The notes: generated by a model from the sequence alone, not told the origin. A DNA stretch of 64,000 nucleotides from Arthrobacter hankyongi (GCF_022012395.1 NZ_JAKLTQ010000006.1:124001-188000); one strand, 5' to 3'; positions 43,932 through 55,186 are shown, numbered from the stretch's first letter. Program-made: numbers and translations.

Positions 43932-45494
43932 TCAGTCGGCCGCTGGTTCCTCGTACTTGGGGAAGATCGGCTGCGGGGCCGGCAGGACGGTGCCGGGCAC
44001 CAGGGCCGTGCCGATCGCGGCAAAGTCCCGGGCCTCGCCCTCCGGTTGGCCAAGCACCTCCAACAGGCGCGACGCGGACGTGGGCATGACCGGCTGGACC
44101 AGGATCGAGACGATCCGCAGCACCTCCAGGGTCACGTAGAGCACCGTGTTCATGCGTTCGACGTCGGTCTTGCGCAGCACCCACGGCGCCTGGTCCGCGA
44201 AGTAGGCGTTGGTATCCCCCAGCACACTCCAGATCGCCTCGAGCGAACCGTGGAAGTCCTGCACCTCGTAGGCCGCGCGGGACTTCTCCAGCAGCCGCTC
44301 GGTCCTGGCCAGCAGTTCGTGGTCCTCGGGGGCCAGTGTCGCCGGCTGCGGGACCTGGCCGGCGCAGTTCTTGGCCACCATGGACAATGAACGCTGGGCC
44401 AGATTGCCTAGGTTGTTGGCCAGGTCCGCATTCATCCGGCCCACAATGGCCTCATGGCTGTACGAGCCGTCCGCGCCGAACGGTACCTCGCGCAGCAGGA
44501 AGAAGCGCATCTGGTCCAGCCCGTACTGCTGCACCCAGTCCGCCGGGGCGATCACGTTGCCCAGGGACTTGGACATCTTGACGCCCTGGTTGTACAGGTG
44601 GCCGTGGATCATCACCCGCTTGGGCAGCGGCAGTCCCGCGCTCATCAGGAACGCCGGCCAGTAGACGGCATGGAACCGCGAGATGTCCTTGCCGATCACG
44701 TGCACATCGGCGGGCCACCATTTGCGGTACGAATCGGTGCCGGTGTCCGGGAATCCCACCCCGGTCAGGTAGTTGGTCAGGGCGTCCACCCAGACGTACA
44801 TCACATGCTTGGGGCTGCCCGGCACCGGCACGCCCCAGTCGAAGGTCGTGCGGCTGATGGACAGGTCCGCCAGGCCGCCCTTGACGAAGCTGATCACCTC
44901 GTTGAACCGGGTCCGCGGGGCGGCGAAGTCGGGCTGGTCCTCGTAGAGCTTCAGCAGCTTGTCCTGGTAGGCCGACAGCCGGAAGAAGTAGGACTCCTCC
45001 TCGGTCCAGGTGACCTCGGTATCGGTCTCGATCGAGTAGCGCTTGCCGTCCTCCCGGACCACCGTCTCGTCTTCGCCGTAGTAGGCCTCGTCGCGGACCG
45101 AGTACCAGCCCTCGTACTTGTCCAGGTAGATGTCCCCGGCTTCTTCCATCCGCTTCCAGATCGCCTGCGCGGCCGCATAGTGGTCGGCTTCAGTGGTGCG
45201 GATGAAGCGGTCGTAGCTGATGCCCAGCTTGTCCTGCGTGGCCTGGAAGAAATCCGAGTTGCGCTTGGCCAGCGCCAGCGGTGTAATGCCTTCCTTCTGT
45301 GCGGTGTGCAGCATCTTCTGGCCGTGTTCGTCGGTTCCGGTCAGGAAGAACACGTCATGCCCGTCCAGCCGCTTGAACCGGGCCATGGCATCGGTGGCGA
45401 TGAACTCATAGGCATGGCCGATGTGCGGGACACCGTTGGGGTAGGAAATAGCCGTGGTGATGTAGAACGGGGGCTTCGGAGCTGTTGGGGTCAC
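43932..45494 (-). CDS. metG: Methionine--tRNA ligase
   Basis: A 520-aa class I synthetase that charges initiator and elongator tRNA-Met. The HIGH-type motif is in [20 protein letters not shown] (about 18-37), the KMSKS loop is [12 protein letters not shown] near 300, and [13 protein letters not shown] and [18 protein letters not shown] are conserved. There is no C-terminal EMAP-type extension, and I see no zinc-knuckle cysteine cluster in the connective region, so it looks like the short, zinc-poor class. GTG 45494 is the start. A 306-bp gene-free stretch lies upstream. Confidence 0.95.
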   Translation of the reverse strand: MTPTAPKPPFYITTAISYPNGVPHIGHAYEFIATDAMARFKRLDGHDVFFLTGTDEHGQKMLHTAQKEGITPLALAKRNSDFFQATQDKLGISYDRFIRTTEADHYAAAQAIWKRMEEAGDIYLDKYEGWYSVRDEAYYGEDETVVREDGKRYSIETDTEVTWTEEESYFFRLSAYQDKLLKLYEDQPDFAAPRTRFNEVISFVKGGLADLSISRTTFDWGVPVPGSPKHVMYVWVDALTNYLTGVGFPDTGTDSYRKWWPADVHVIGKDISRFHAVYWPAFLMSAGLPLPKRVMIHGHLYNQGVKMSKSLGNVIAPADWVQQYGLDQMRFFLLREVPFGADGSYSHEAIVGRMNADLANNLGNLAQRSLSMVAKNCAGQVPQPATLAPEDHELLARTERLLEKSRAAYEVQDFHGSLEAIWSVLGDTNAYFADQAPWVLRKTDVERMNTVLYVTLEVLRIVSILVQPVMPTSASRLLEVLGQPEGEARDFAAIGTALVPGTVLPAPQPIFPKYEEPAAD

Positions 45495-45800
45495 CCTATA
45501 GAAATTACCGCTTCGGCTCCGGCCTTGTCGAAACTGCCGCGGCCCGCCGGCGGCGGCACGATTGGGACTTTATTGACCGGCCGCTCCAGCCGCCGGCCGC
45601 GCACCTACCGGAAAACCCCGCCGTGGATGACCGGAACCGGGCCGAAAAAGTCCGATTCCTGCACGGACTGGCCTGGATCCGATGTTAAAAGCCCGGCGAC
45701 GGCGGCAGGTGCCGCCGTCGCCGGCGTTCGCAGCCTGCCCCGCACGCTTCGCGCACGGGGAACCCTGGCTGCTCTCTTAGGCTCCGCGGATACCGCGGGG
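45495..45800. other. Gene-free stretch between metG and an ABC exporter
   Basis: No plausible coding frame is seen. It contains the exporter terminator (45686-45722), a weaker CCCCG/CGGGG hairpin near 45741-45763, and presumably the metG promoter close to 45500-45600, although no clear -10/-35 pair stands out. Confidence 0.6.
45686..45722 (-). terminator. Intrinsic terminator of the second ABC exporter
   Basis: GGCGACGGCGGCA pairs exactly with TGCCGCCGTCGCC around two bases, and on the minus strand the stem is followed by GGGCTTTTAACA. It lies about 80 nt past the ATPase stop. Confidence 0.8.
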
Positions 45801-46553
45801 TTAGTTCATGTAGGTGCGGCTGTCCGCGACGTCGATCAGTTCCTGGTCGTGGGTGGCCACCAACACGGTGATCCCGTCCCGGGTGGTGTCCTTGAGGATC
45901 CCGATGATCTGGTTTGCGTGCTCGCGGTCCAGGCTGGCCGTCGGCTCGTCCACCACGAGTACCTTGGTGCCCAGGATCAGCGCCCGGGCGATAGCCACGC
46001 GCTGGCGTTCACCGCCGGAGAGCTGGGCAGGGCGGTGGTGCATGCGCCGTCCCAGACCCACCAGGCCGAGCAGGTTCTTGGCCATTTCGGTCCGCTCCGC
46101 CACCTGGCCATCGGGCACCGCCGGCAGCAGCACGTTCTCGAGGGCACTCATACCGTCGATCAGCGCCCCGCCCTGGTCCACGTAGCCGATCAGGGCGCGG
46201 CGGCGGTCCGAGATCTCGTCGTCGTCCATCGCGTCCAGCGACTGGCCTTCCCAGAGCACCTCGCCGGCTGTGGGCATGGTCAGCCCGGCGGCTACGGTCA
46301 GGATGCTGGTCTTGCCCGAACCGCTGCGGCCGGCCAGGCAGTGCATGGTGCCTGCCTCGAGCCCGAGGTTGAAGTCCTCCACGATGGTCAGCGGGTCCGC
46401 TCCCCCGCCCTCGTAGCGGATGGTGACACCACGCAGTTCCAGCGGCATCTGGTGGTCCGTGGGACGGACGATCGTGTTCGACCGGGTCTGGACTTCCTCT
46501 TCGGCGGTTGCCGCCGGGCCGGAGGTCACATTGTTTGTCGGGTCCTCATTCAT
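45801..46553 (-). CDS. ABC transporter ATP-binding protein
   Basis: A 250-aa ATPase paired with the large permease upstream. Walker A is LAGRSGSGKTSILTVAAGLT, the Q-loop region IGYVDQGGALIDGMSALENV, the signature LSGGERQRVAIARALI, Walker B VLVVDEPTASLDREHA, and the H-loop LVATHDQELIDV. The first about 35 residues are an acidic, flexible tail not seen in the first exporter's ATPase. ATG 46553 overlaps the permease stop by 4 nt; the frame stays open further upstream inside that gene. Transcription ends at a strong hairpin. Confidence 0.9.
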   Translation of the reverse strand: MNEDPTNNVTSGPAATAEEEVQTRSNTIVRPTDHQMPLELRGVTIRYEGGGADPLTIVEDFNLGLEAGTMHCLAGRSGSGKTSILTVAAGLTMPTAGEVLWEGQSLDAMDDDEISDRRRALIGYVDQGGALIDGMSALENVLLPAVPDGQVAERTEMAKNLLGLVGLGRRMHHRPAQLSGGERQRVAIARALILGTKVLVVDEPTASLDREHANQIIGILKDTTRDGITVLVATHDQELIDVADSRTYMN

Positions 46554-49360
46554 TTCCGCGTCCTTGTCGTCACGATAAACCAGATAAGTAGGGCCAGGAT
46601 GGCGGCCAGCGCCGCGCGCAGGACGGCGTGCGGGGCAATGACCAGGGTGATCGCCACCGAGCCGAGGATCGCCAGCGGCAGGGCGAGCACCGCAAGGATT
46701 CCTGCCTCCCAGCGGCGCAGCTGCAGCAGCAGCGCCGGGCCCCAGCCCATGGCCGAGAGCGTCGCCCACTGGGCTCGTTTGCGCGGCAGGTCGAAGCGGC
46801 CGGTAATCAGCGTCAGCATCAGCGAGGCCAGCACGCCCAGCAGCGCCAAGGCCAGGTTGAGCCCGCTGAGCTGGTTGACGGCGAGCACGCTCAGGGCCGA
46901 GCTGCCGACGGCGCGGGGCAGGTCCACGAGCACCGCCACCAAGGCACCGGCGGCGGCACCGAGGACACCCACCGAGACGGCGACGGCGGCCGCGTTGAAC
47001 CGGTTGGTCAGCAGCTGGCGGGCCGCATACTGCTTGGCGTTGTCCACCATCGGCGATTTGTCGCCGGCCACCGGGGCCGGCTCCTGCCGCGGATGCGGCT
47101 TCAGCAGCGCGGCCGAAGTGAACGACGCCGCCAGGTAGATCACCAAGGCCGCGGCAGCCACCACGGCAGTCACCCAGCTGCGGCTCAGCGCCACCACCAC
47201 GGCCGCCACGGCCAGGATGGCCGCACCGCCGACCAGCAGCTCGTTCAGGAACCAGGATCTGATCTTGCGCCGGGTCCAGCCCATGGCCCGCAGGGTCACG
47301 GCTTCCGTCCGGCGGTTCCGGGTAAATGTGATCGTGCTGGCCGCGGTGACCAGCGCCGCGCCGCCCACGGTCAGCGCCAGCAGCGCCACGCTGGAGGAGC
47401 TCAGCGCATTCTGCACCCCGGTAGCGGAGCCCTGGCGCACCCAGGACTGAGCGACCGTGCCCAGGTCCGAAACGGTGCCCAGGTTGTCCTTGCGGTATTC
47501 GGGCACATTGATGGTCACGTCTTCGCGGGCCGAACCGGCCACGATTTCGGTATGCAGGCCCAGCGCCGCGATGTCCGCAGCCACGGCCGCGATTTCTTCC
47601 CGGGTGCTCTGCCAGCTGCCTGCGGCGTTCACCCGCACGCGGACGGCGTCGATGACGGCATCGTCGGTGGAGGTGCCGCGCACGGCGGCCAGTCCGGTGT
47701 AGTCCGTGATGGCACCGGCGGACTGGGTGGCCAGCCCGGCACCGCTCAGGCCCGGGCTCAAGGTGGTCGGGTCCACGTCCTTGCCCTGGGCGTCCTTGGT
47801 CAGCGTCAGCGGGGTCGGATCATAGCCGCCCAGCGGCAGGTAGTTGATGTCGCCGGCCGCAGCGCGGACGCTGTCGGCGTCGAAGGTACCGAATACGAAC
47901 GGCAGCGGGGTCGAGGCGTCGGTGCCGGCCTTGAGGCTCTGGCGGTAGGACTGCTCCTCCACCGGTTCGCGCTGCGTCTTATCCGCCTCGGTCTGCCAGG
48001 ACAGGGTCTTCTCCGGCAGCTGGTTCACCTGGACCCAGCCCTGCGGAATGACCGTCTGGTCCGTGGCACCATTGGCCTCGGCCTTGCCCGCGGTGTATTC
48101 GGGGCTGGACACGAAGTTGGTGGACCACTTGGCCGGCTGGTACAGGCCGGAAGCGACCTGGATGCCGCCGGAGCCCAGCAGGTAGTTGTAGTCCTTACCG
48201 CCGGGCCAGCGCAGCTCGAACGGCTTGCTGCTGGCGAACGGCAGGTACTCGTCGCCCAGGTTCTTGCTCACCGAGCCGACCTTGGCGATGGTGTTGCCCG
48301 CGTCGTCGATCTCCTCGATGGTGACCGTGTACTTCAGGTTCACTTCGGTCCCCGCGCGGACGACCATCGGAATGACCTGCGAATCCTTCGTGAGGCTGCC
48401 GGCTTCCTTGGCGGACTGGTACTGGAACAGGAACGGGCTCCAGTACTTGAACGGCAGGCCTTCGTACTCGATACCGGACTTCACGTCCTCGGCGGAGAAA
48501 CCCTGGCTCATCCGGTTCATGAACCGCCCCCCGACCTCCTCGGCGTTGCGTCCGGACGCGTCCGGTGCCTTGGCCAGCGGTGCCAGGAAGGAGCCGGCAT
48601 CACCAAGCAGAGCCTGCTCGGCGATCGGATCGACGGCGACGACGGTCTCGGAGATTTGCGGAAGCACGGGCAGGGCGATGGTGGCGTCGAAGTTCCCGTG
48701 GAAGGTGCCGCCGGCGGGGTCCGGGAACTTGATCCCGGTTTCGCCTTCGGGAGCCACGGTCCGCACGCTGGTGCCGCCGGCGACCTTCTCGGTCACCACC
48801 TTGGCCTGGCCCAGGGTGCCCTGGGCGCTGTTCTCGAACAGCACGGTGTTGTTCTTGCCATCGGAGGACTCGGCCTTGGCAGTGATCCGGTAGCGCTTCG
48901 GCTCGGCGCTGAGTACGGAGTCCGGCGCCGGCCACTGGGCCTTGGGCGCGGCGTCGGAGATCCCCTGCTGGGAGATGAACGCTTCAGTGTTCGGGTTGTA
49001 GCCGACGTAGTCCGTGGCCTTCAGCTGCGGAACCTGGGCGTCCTGGATGACCTTGGAGACCAGCGAAATTGGGGCCGCGACGGCCACCCCCGAGACCCCG
49101 CGGACCTTGTTCAGCTCCGCGGCGGTAATGCCGCCGGTGCCGGTCAGGACGTCCGGCTGCCGCAGGGTGCCCCCGGCGTCCTCGGTGTCCTTGGGCAGGA
49201 CCAGGATGTCGTAGATGCCGCGGGCGTTCTTGTCCACCACATCGTTAATGGCCACCTGGGCCCGCTCCTGGATAAACACTGACAGGACCATCGAGGCGAT
49301 CAGCACCACCACTGTCACTACCAGCGAACGGCTCCGTAGGAATCGTGCCGCGGGGTTCAT
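46550..49360 (-). CDS. ABC transporter permease with very large extracytoplasmic domain
   Basis: A 936-aa protein. One N-terminal helix (LVVTVVVLIASMVLSVFIQE, about 13-32) is followed by roughly 630 residues without membrane helices, rich in Asp, Gly, Thr and Val, then a cluster from about 665 (VALLALTVGGAALVTAASTI) with the FtsX-like coupling loop RTEAVTLRAMGWTRRKIRSW, and more helices to the C-terminus. The extracytoplasmic part is about two to three times that of MacB-type permeases. The ATPase gene overlaps by 4 nt. Substrate unknown; export or signalling at the cell surface is inferred. Confidence 0.8.
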   Translation of the reverse strand: MNPAARFLRSRSLVVTVVVLIASMVLSVFIQERAQVAINDVVDKNARGIYDILVLPKDTEDAGGTLRQPDVLTGTGGITAAELNKVRGVSGVAVAAPISLVSKVIQDAQVPQLKATDYVGYNPNTEAFISQQGISDAAPKAQWPAPDSVLSAEPKRYRITAKAESSDGKNNTVLFENSAQGTLGQAKVVTEKVAGGTSVRTVAPEGETGIKFPDPAGGTFHGNFDATIALPVLPQISETVVAVDPIAEQALLGDAGSFLAPLAKAPDASGRNAEEVGGRFMNRMSQGFSAEDVKSGIEYEGLPFKYWSPFLFQYQSAKEAGSLTKDSQVIPMVVRAGTEVNLKYTVTIEEIDDAGNTIAKVGSVSKNLGDEYLPFASSKPFELRWPGGKDYNYLLGSGGIQVASGLYQPAKWSTNFVSSPEYTAGKAEANGATDQTVIPQGWVQVNQLPEKTLSWQTEADKTQREPVEEQSYRQSLKAGTDASTPLPFVFGTFDADSVRAAAGDINYLPLGGYDPTPLTLTKDAQGKDVDPTTLSPGLSGAGLATQSAGAITDYTGLAAVRGTSTDDAVIDAVRVRVNAAGSWQSTREEIAAVAADIAALGLHTEIVAGSAREDVTINVPEYRKDNLGTVSDLGTVAQSWVRQGSATGVQNALSSSSVALLALTVGGAALVTAASTITFTRNRRTEAVTLRAMGWTRRKIRSWFLNELLVGGAAILAVAAVVVALSRSWVTAVVAAAALVIYLAASFTSAALLKPHPRQEPAPVAGDKSPMVDNAKQYAARQLLTNRFNAAAVAVSVGVLGAAAGALVAVLVDLPRAVGSSALSVLAVNQLSGLNLALALLGVLASLMLTLITGRFDLPRKRAQWATLSAMGWGPALLLQLRRWEAGILAVLALPLAILGSVAITLVIAPHAVLRAALAAILALLIWFIVTTRTRK

Positions 49361-49447
49361 CGCCTGTCCTCACAAATCTCGTTACTCGTCGTCAAATCGT
49401 CTCTGCGCATCAAATAGAACAAATCCTTGGCACCGGCCCGGAACAAA

Positions 49448-49490
49448 CGAAGGCCCGATGCCCCAACAGCGTTGAGTCAACGGGCTTTCG
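49448..49490 (-). terminator. Terminator after serA
   Basis: CGAAAGCCCG and CGGGCCTTCG pair (one G-U) around a 23-nt loop on the minus strand and are followed by TTTGTTC. It ends the serA transcript about 30-70 nt past the stop. Confidence 0.55.
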
Positions 49491-49518
49491 TCCAATTATG
49501 GCAGGTTTAACCCGAGGC

Positions 49519-51108
49519 TTAGTCCGCCAAGTCCACGACCCGGGCCACGGTGGCCCCGACGGTCTCGCGGACCTGCTCCATGACCTCCTGCGGGACGGAG
49601 CTGTCCACGGTCAGCAGGGCCAGGGCCTGCTTGCTGTCCTCGTTGCGGGAGACCTGCATGCCGGCGATGTTGATCCCGGCCTCGCCGAGCAGCCGGCCGA
49701 GGTCGCCGATCACGCCGGGACGGTCGTCGTAGGTGAAGACCACCAGGTGCTCGCTGATCGGGATTTCCACCTCGTAGCCGTTCACGCCCACGATCTTGTG
49801 GATCTGCTTCGGACCGGTCAAGGTGCCCGCGACCGAAATCTGCGCGCCGTCGGACAGCGCGCCGCGGATGGTGAGCACGTTACGGTACTCTTCCGACTCC
49901 GGAGTGGTGATCAGGCGGGTGTTGATGCCCCGCTGCTCGGCCAGGACCGGCGCGTTGACATAGGACACCTGCTCGGAGACGACGTCCTTGAACACGCCCT
50001 TGAGCGCGGCAAGCTCGAGTGCCTTCACGTCCAGCGCGGCAATCTCGCCGGCCACCTCGATGTCGATCTGGGTCACCGAGGTGTGGGTCAGCGCGGTGAA
50101 GATCCGGCCCAGCTTCTCGATCAGCGGGATGCCCGGGCGGACCTCCGGGTCGATGACGCCGCCGGCCACATTGACGGCATCCGGGACCAGCTCGCCGGCC
50201 AGCGCCAGGCGAACCGACTTGGCCACCGAGATGCCGGCCTTCTCCTGGGCCTCGTCGGTGGACGCACCCAGGTGCGGGGTCACCACGACGTTGTCGAAGC
50301 CGAAGATCGGCAGGTCGGTGCTCGGCTCCTTAACGAAGACGTCGATGGCGGCGCCGGCGATCTTGCCTTCCTTCAGCGCGCTGTAGAGGGCGTCTTCGTC
50401 GATCAGGCCGCCGCGGGCGACGTTGACGACGTAGGCGGTGTCCTTCATCTTGTCGAACGCCTCGTTGCCGATCATGCCCACGGTTTCCGGAGTCTTGGGC
50501 ATGTGGATGGTGATGAAGTCCGACTGCTCCAGCAGCTCGTCCAGGCTCACCAGCTTGACGTTCAACTGGGCGGCGCGGGCGCTGGTGACGTACGGGTCGT
50601 AGGCCAGGATCTGGGTCTCGAAGGCCTGCAGGCGGGCGGCGATCAGGGCGCCGATGCGGCCGAGGCCGATGATGCCGACCTTCTTCTCGTACAGTTCGGT
50701 CCCGGTGTACTTCGAGCGCTTCCATTCGCCGTTCTTCAGCGCGGAGTTGGCGGCGGGGATGTTGCGGGCCAGGCTCAGGATGTGGCCCACGGTCAGTTCC
50801 GCGGCCGAGACGATGTTCGAGGTCGGCGCGTTGACAACCATGACGCCGGCCTGGGTGGCTGCCTTGATGTCGACGTTGTCCAGGCCGACGCCGGCGCGGG
50901 CGATGACCTTGAGCCTCTTGGCGGCGGCGATGGCCTCCGCGTCGACCTTGGTGGCGGAACGCACCAGGATGGCGTCCACGTCCGCGATCGCAGAAAGCAG
51001 CTGGGACCGGTCCGCTCCATCCGTCTGGCGGATCTCAAAGTCGGGACCGAGGGCGTCGATGGTGGCAGGTGACAGTTCCTCGGCAAGAAGAACTACTGGT
51101 TTTTCCAC
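49519..51108 (-). CDS. serA: D-3-phosphoglycerate dehydrogenase (long type with ASB and ACT domains)
   Basis: A 529-aa enzyme that starts serine synthesis by oxidising 3-phosphoglycerate. The N-terminal catalytic and Rossmann parts show RAGVGLDNVDIKAATQAGVM, KVGIIGLGRIGALIAARLQA and the His/Glu region VVTPHLGASTDEAQ; an intervening ASB domain is followed by a C-terminal ACT domain (VFTYDDRPGVIGDLGRLLGE) that binds serine for feedback control. Length matches the mycobacterial long form. GTG 51108 has AAGGAAC upstream. It lies 166 bp after ilvC, past a long hairpin, so it may have its own promoter. Confidence 0.95.
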   Translation of the reverse strand: MEKPVVLLAEELSPATIDALGPDFEIRQTDGADRSQLLSAIADVDAILVRSATKVDAEAIAAAKRLKVIARAGVGLDNVDIKAATQAGVMVVNAPTSNIVSAAELTVGHILSLARNIPAANSALKNGEWKRSKYTGTELYEKKVGIIGLGRIGALIAARLQAFETQILAYDPYVTSARAAQLNVKLVSLDELLEQSDFITIHMPKTPETVGMIGNEAFDKMKDTAYVVNVARGGLIDEDALYSALKEGKIAGAAIDVFVKEPSTDLPIFGFDNVVVTPHLGASTDEAQEKAGISVAKSVRLALAGELVPDAVNVAGGVIDPEVRPGIPLIEKLGRIFTALTHTSVTQIDIEVAGEIAALDVKALELAALKGVFKDVVSEQVSYVNAPVLAEQRGINTRLITTPESEEYRNVLTIRGALSDGAQISVAGTLTGPKQIHKIVGVNGYEVEIPISEHLVVFTYDDRPGVIGDLGRLLGEAGINIAGMQVSRNEDSKQALALLTVDSSVPQEVMEQVRETVGATVARVVDLAD

Positions 51109-51163
51109 AGGGATGTTCCTTCTGCGATGCAATCGGGGATGCACTTAGTCTAGAACGGCAAAC

Positions 51164-51209
51164 GGCCGGACTCACACTGTTACCTTACGGTCACATTGTG
51201 AATCCGGCC
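51164..51209 (-). terminator. Long imperfect hairpin between ilvC and serA
   Basis: Two 21-nt arms pair at 18 positions around a TTAC loop, and each arm holds a TCACA/TGTGA element. It lies 65 nt past the ilvC stop. The sequence after it on the minus strand (GTTTGCCGTTC) is only mildly T-rich, so it could be a terminator, a partial read-through point or an operator. Confidence 0.5.
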
Positions 51210-51274
51210 ATATTGCCTGACCTCCACGCCGGCCCGGCGGCCTTTTGGCCGGCCACCGGGCGGGCTGTGGCGGG

Positions 51275-52859
<1,585 letters not shown>

Positions 52860-52861
52860 TC

Positions 52862-54766
52862 CTAGTCCTCCTCTTCCCAGGCCGGGGTCATGCCCCGGGC
52901 GATCTGGATGTCGTCGTTGCTCACGCCGGAGGGCACCATCGGCCACACCATCGAATTGGGGCTGACCACGAAGTCGATGACTACGGGGCGGTCATTGATC
53001 TCCAGGGCCTTCTGGATCGTCGCATCGATATCCTCAGCGCGTTCGCAGCGCAGGCCGACACAGCCGTAGGCATCGGCCAGCTTGACGAAGTCGGGGATGC
53101 GGACGGTTTCGTGGCCGGTGTGCAGGTCGGTGTTGGAGTAGCGGCCGTCGTAAAACAGCGTCTGCCACTGGCGCACCATGCCCAGCGAGGAATTGTTGAT
53201 CACCGCCACCTTGATCGGGATCTTGTTCAGCGCGCAGGTGGCCAGTTCCTGGTTGGTCATCTGGAAGCAGCCGTCGCCGTCGATGGACCAGACCACGCGG
53301 TCCGGGTTGCCGACCTTGGCACCCATCGCCGCAGGCACGGAGTAGCCCATGGTGCCCAGCCCGCCCGAATTCAGCCAGGCATGCGGCCGCTCGTACTTGA
53401 TGAACTGGGCGCTCCACATCTGGTGCTGGCCGACGCCGGCGACGTAGACGCCCTCGGGTCCGGTCAGCTCGCCGATCCGCTGGATGACCCGCTGCGGGGC
53501 CATCAGCCCGTCCTCGGGCTCGGTGAAGCCCAGCGGGTAGGTCTGGCGCAGCTTGTCCAGCATGGTCCACCATTCGGCCTGCGCCGGCGCACCTTCCGCG
53601 GCGAACAGCTCGCGGCAGGCCTCGGTCAGTTCCGGGATGATCTCCTTGACCGAGCCGACGATCGGCACATCGGCTGTGCGGTTCTTGGAAATCTCCGCCG
53701 GGTCGATGTCGGCGTGGATAACCTTGGCCTCCGGGGCAAAGGTGCTGAGCACGCCCGTGACGCGGTCGTCGAAGCGCGCCCCCAGGGTGATCAGCAGGTC
53801 CGCCTGCTGCAGCGCCGTCACGGCCGAGACCGAGCCGTGCATGCCCGGCATACCCACGTGCTGCGGGTGCGAGTCGGGGAAGACGCCGCGGGCCATCAGC
53901 GTGGTGGCCACCGGCGCGCCAACCAGTTCGACCAGCTCGCACAGCTCAGCGGCGGCATGCCCCTTGACCACGCCGCCACCCACATAGAACACCGGGCGCT
54001 TGGCCGCAGCGATCAGCTTGGCGGCTTCGCGGACCTGCTTGGCGTGGCCGCGGACCACCGTGCGGTAGCCGGCAATGTCGATCTTCGGCGGCCAGGAGAA
54101 CGTGGTGGTGGCCTGCTGGGCGTCCTTGGTGATGTCCACCAGCACCGGGCCGGGGCGGCCCGTGGTGGCGATGTAGAAGGCCTCGGCCAGCACGCGCGGA
54201 ATATCCGCGGCCTTGGTGACCAGGTATGAATGCTTGGTAATCGGCATGGTGATGCCGACGATGTCCGCCTCCTGGAAGGCGTCGGAACCGATGACGGCGC
54301 TGCTCACCTGTCCGGTGATGGCAACCATGGGCACGGAGTCCATGTGGGCATCGGCGATGGGGGTCACGAGGTTGGTGGCGCCGGGGCCGGAGGTGGCGAT
54401 GCAGACGCCTGCCTTGCCGGTGACCATGGCGTAACCCTGGGCTGCGTGGCCTGCTCCCTGTTCATGGCGTACCAGGATGTGGTTGATCCGGGTCGAATCC
54501 ATGAGCGGGTCGTAGGTGGGGAGGATGGCCCCGCCCGGCAACCCGAAGACGTCGGTGACGCCCAGTTCTTCCAGTGAACGGACAACGGCTTGTGAGCCGG
54601 TCATTTCTGTGGGCGGCACGATGTTGTTGGGTCCCTGTACGGGATTGACCGCGTCCACGATGGAAGAGACAGAGGCAGCTACATCTTTGGTCCTGACAGC
54701 GTCGCCGGACTTGGCCGGCGCCTTGTTGGCCATCAGCGAGGGGCTGATTGGCGATCCCTTAGTCAT
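52862..54766 (-). CDS. ilvB: Acetolactate synthase large (catalytic) subunit
   Basis: A 634-aa ThDP enzyme joining two pyruvates, or pyruvate and 2-oxobutyrate, in Val/Leu/Ile synthesis. Features are [20 protein letters not shown], the ThDP glutamate region [15 protein letters not shown], the FAD-binding middle ([12 protein letters not shown]), and the Mg/ThDP motif [20 protein letters not shown] plus [12 protein letters not shown]. An N-terminal extension of about 50 residues before the family core is common in actinobacteria. ATG 54766 has AAGGAAGAG upstream. Transcription is controlled by the leader peptide and terminator at 54851-54967. Confidence 0.97.
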   Translation of the reverse strand: MTKGSPISPSLMANKAPAKSGDAVRTKDVAASVSSIVDAVNPVQGPNNIVPPTEMTGSQAVVRSLEELGVTDVFGLPGGAILPTYDPLMDSTRINHILVRHEQGAGHAAQGYAMVTGKAGVCIATSGPGATNLVTPIADAHMDSVPMVAITGQVSSAVIGSDAFQEADIVGITMPITKHSYLVTKAADIPRVLAEAFYIATTGRPGPVLVDITKDAQQATTTFSWPPKIDIAGYRTVVRGHAKQVREAAKLIAAAKRPVFYVGGGVVKGHAAAELCELVELVGAPVATTLMARGVFPDSHPQHVGMPGMHGSVSAVTALQQADLLITLGARFDDRVTGVLSTFAPEAKVIHADIDPAEISKNRTADVPIVGSVKEIIPELTEACRELFAAEGAPAQAEWWTMLDKLRQTYPLGFTEPEDGLMAPQRVIQRIGELTGPEGVYVAGVGQHQMWSAQFIKYERPHAWLNSGGLGTMGYSVPAAMGAKVGNPDRVVWSIDGDGCFQMTNQELATCALNKIPIKVAVINNSSLGMVRQWQTLFYDGRYSNTDLHTGHETVRIPDFVKLADAYGCVGLRCERAEDIDATIQKALEINDRPVVIDFVVSPNSMVWPMVPSGVSNDDIQIARGMTPAWEEED

Positions 54767-54850
54767 CGGGCTCTTCCTTTACGGATCTTCTGTTGTTGGT
54801 TGATGTGCTGGCCGCTTCCCGGTCCGGGTAGACGGCTCTGGCTCTTCTGC

Positions 54851-54892
54851 AAATAAAAAAACCCCGCCGAGCCGGCTGGCTCCGATGGGGTT
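54851..54892 (-). terminator. Attenuator terminator of ilvBNC
   Basis: On the minus strand AACCCC...GAGCC-AGCC-GGCTC...GGGGTT forms a GC-rich stem followed directly by TTTTTTTATTT. It lies between the leader peptide and ilvB, as expected for ribosome-mediated attenuation. Confidence 0.85.
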
Positions 54893-54922
54893 CCGCGCGT
54901 GACGTAGATGGTCCAGCCGGGC

Positions 54923-54967
54923 CTAGGCCACGCGCTCGATAACGACTACGACGGTTTCGATCTGCAT
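54923..54967 (-). CDS. ilvBNC leader peptide (14 aa)
   Basis: The frame ATG-to-TAG encodes MQIETVVVVIERVA: five Val and two Ile in fourteen residues, with four consecutive Val codons. It is followed about 30 nt later by an intrinsic terminator. Slow translation when Val-tRNA (or Ile-tRNA) is scarce should prevent the terminator and let ilvBNC be read; an ilvBNC attenuator is known in Corynebacterium glutamicum. No ribosome binding site precedes it, and a -10 ends only 7 nt upstream, so it may be translated leaderless. Confidence 0.8.
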   Translation of the reverse strand: MQIETVVVVIERVA

Positions 54968-54974
54968 GTCATTC

Positions 54975-55005
54975 AGTCTAGGCGCTCCGCCGACGCCACT
55001 GTCAA
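54975..55005 (-). promoter_or_regulatory. ilvBNC promoter candidate
   Basis: On the minus strand TTGACA (55000-55005) and TAGACT (54975-54980) are separated by 19 bp, placing the transcript start at or next to the leader-peptide ATG at 54967. The perfect -35 and suitable position support it; the spacer is slightly long. Confidence 0.6.
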
Positions 55006-55019
55006 ACGCACCCCAGCCA

Positions 55020-55036
55020 ATCTCATTATATGGACA
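55020..55036 (-). promoter_or_regulatory. leu/ilv-type operator upstream of ilvB
   Basis: On the plus strand ATCTCATTATATGGACA, and GGACACCATGTCC next to it is a further palindrome. The site is 14 bp upstream of the -35 hexamer. On the minus strand it also contains TATAAT, so an overlapping second promoter cannot be excluded. Confidence 0.6.
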
Positions 55037-55119
55037 CCATGTCCGCTTTTTGGACTCCCGGCAGGGCATGGAGCGGTGCCTGCCGGAGGCGGCAGGGCTC
55101 AAGAGGCTGATGCCGGGAA

Positions 55120-55156
55120 CCCGGACGGCGCGGCGCCCTACCCCGCGCCGTCCGGG
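55120..55156. repeat. Perfect hairpin upstream of the ilvBNC operator
   Basis: CCCGGACGGCGCGG pairs exactly with CCGCGCCGTCCGGG around a 9-nt loop. It lies between ilvD and the ilvB promoter and may add to termination of ilvD. Confidence 0.5.
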
Positions 55157-55186
55157 CAGGCATCATCAAGGATAGGAGCGAGGGGC

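Noticed and set aside
45562..45581. Possible second DosR-type box (about TTGGGACTTTATTGACC) upstream of metG
   Set aside because: Only about 13 of 20 positions match and the second half-site is lost; close to chance for a GC-rich genome scan.
45495..45800. T-box or other tRNA-sensing leader before metG
   Set aside because: No T-box consensus or long specifier stem; the strong hairpin there belongs to the exporter terminator.
46628..49282. Plus-strand open frame of about 880 codons opposite the large permease
   Set aside because: Shadow frame: Gly/Gln/His/Arg-rich, no domain, and the minus strand encodes a coherent membrane protein that overlaps its ATPase partner.
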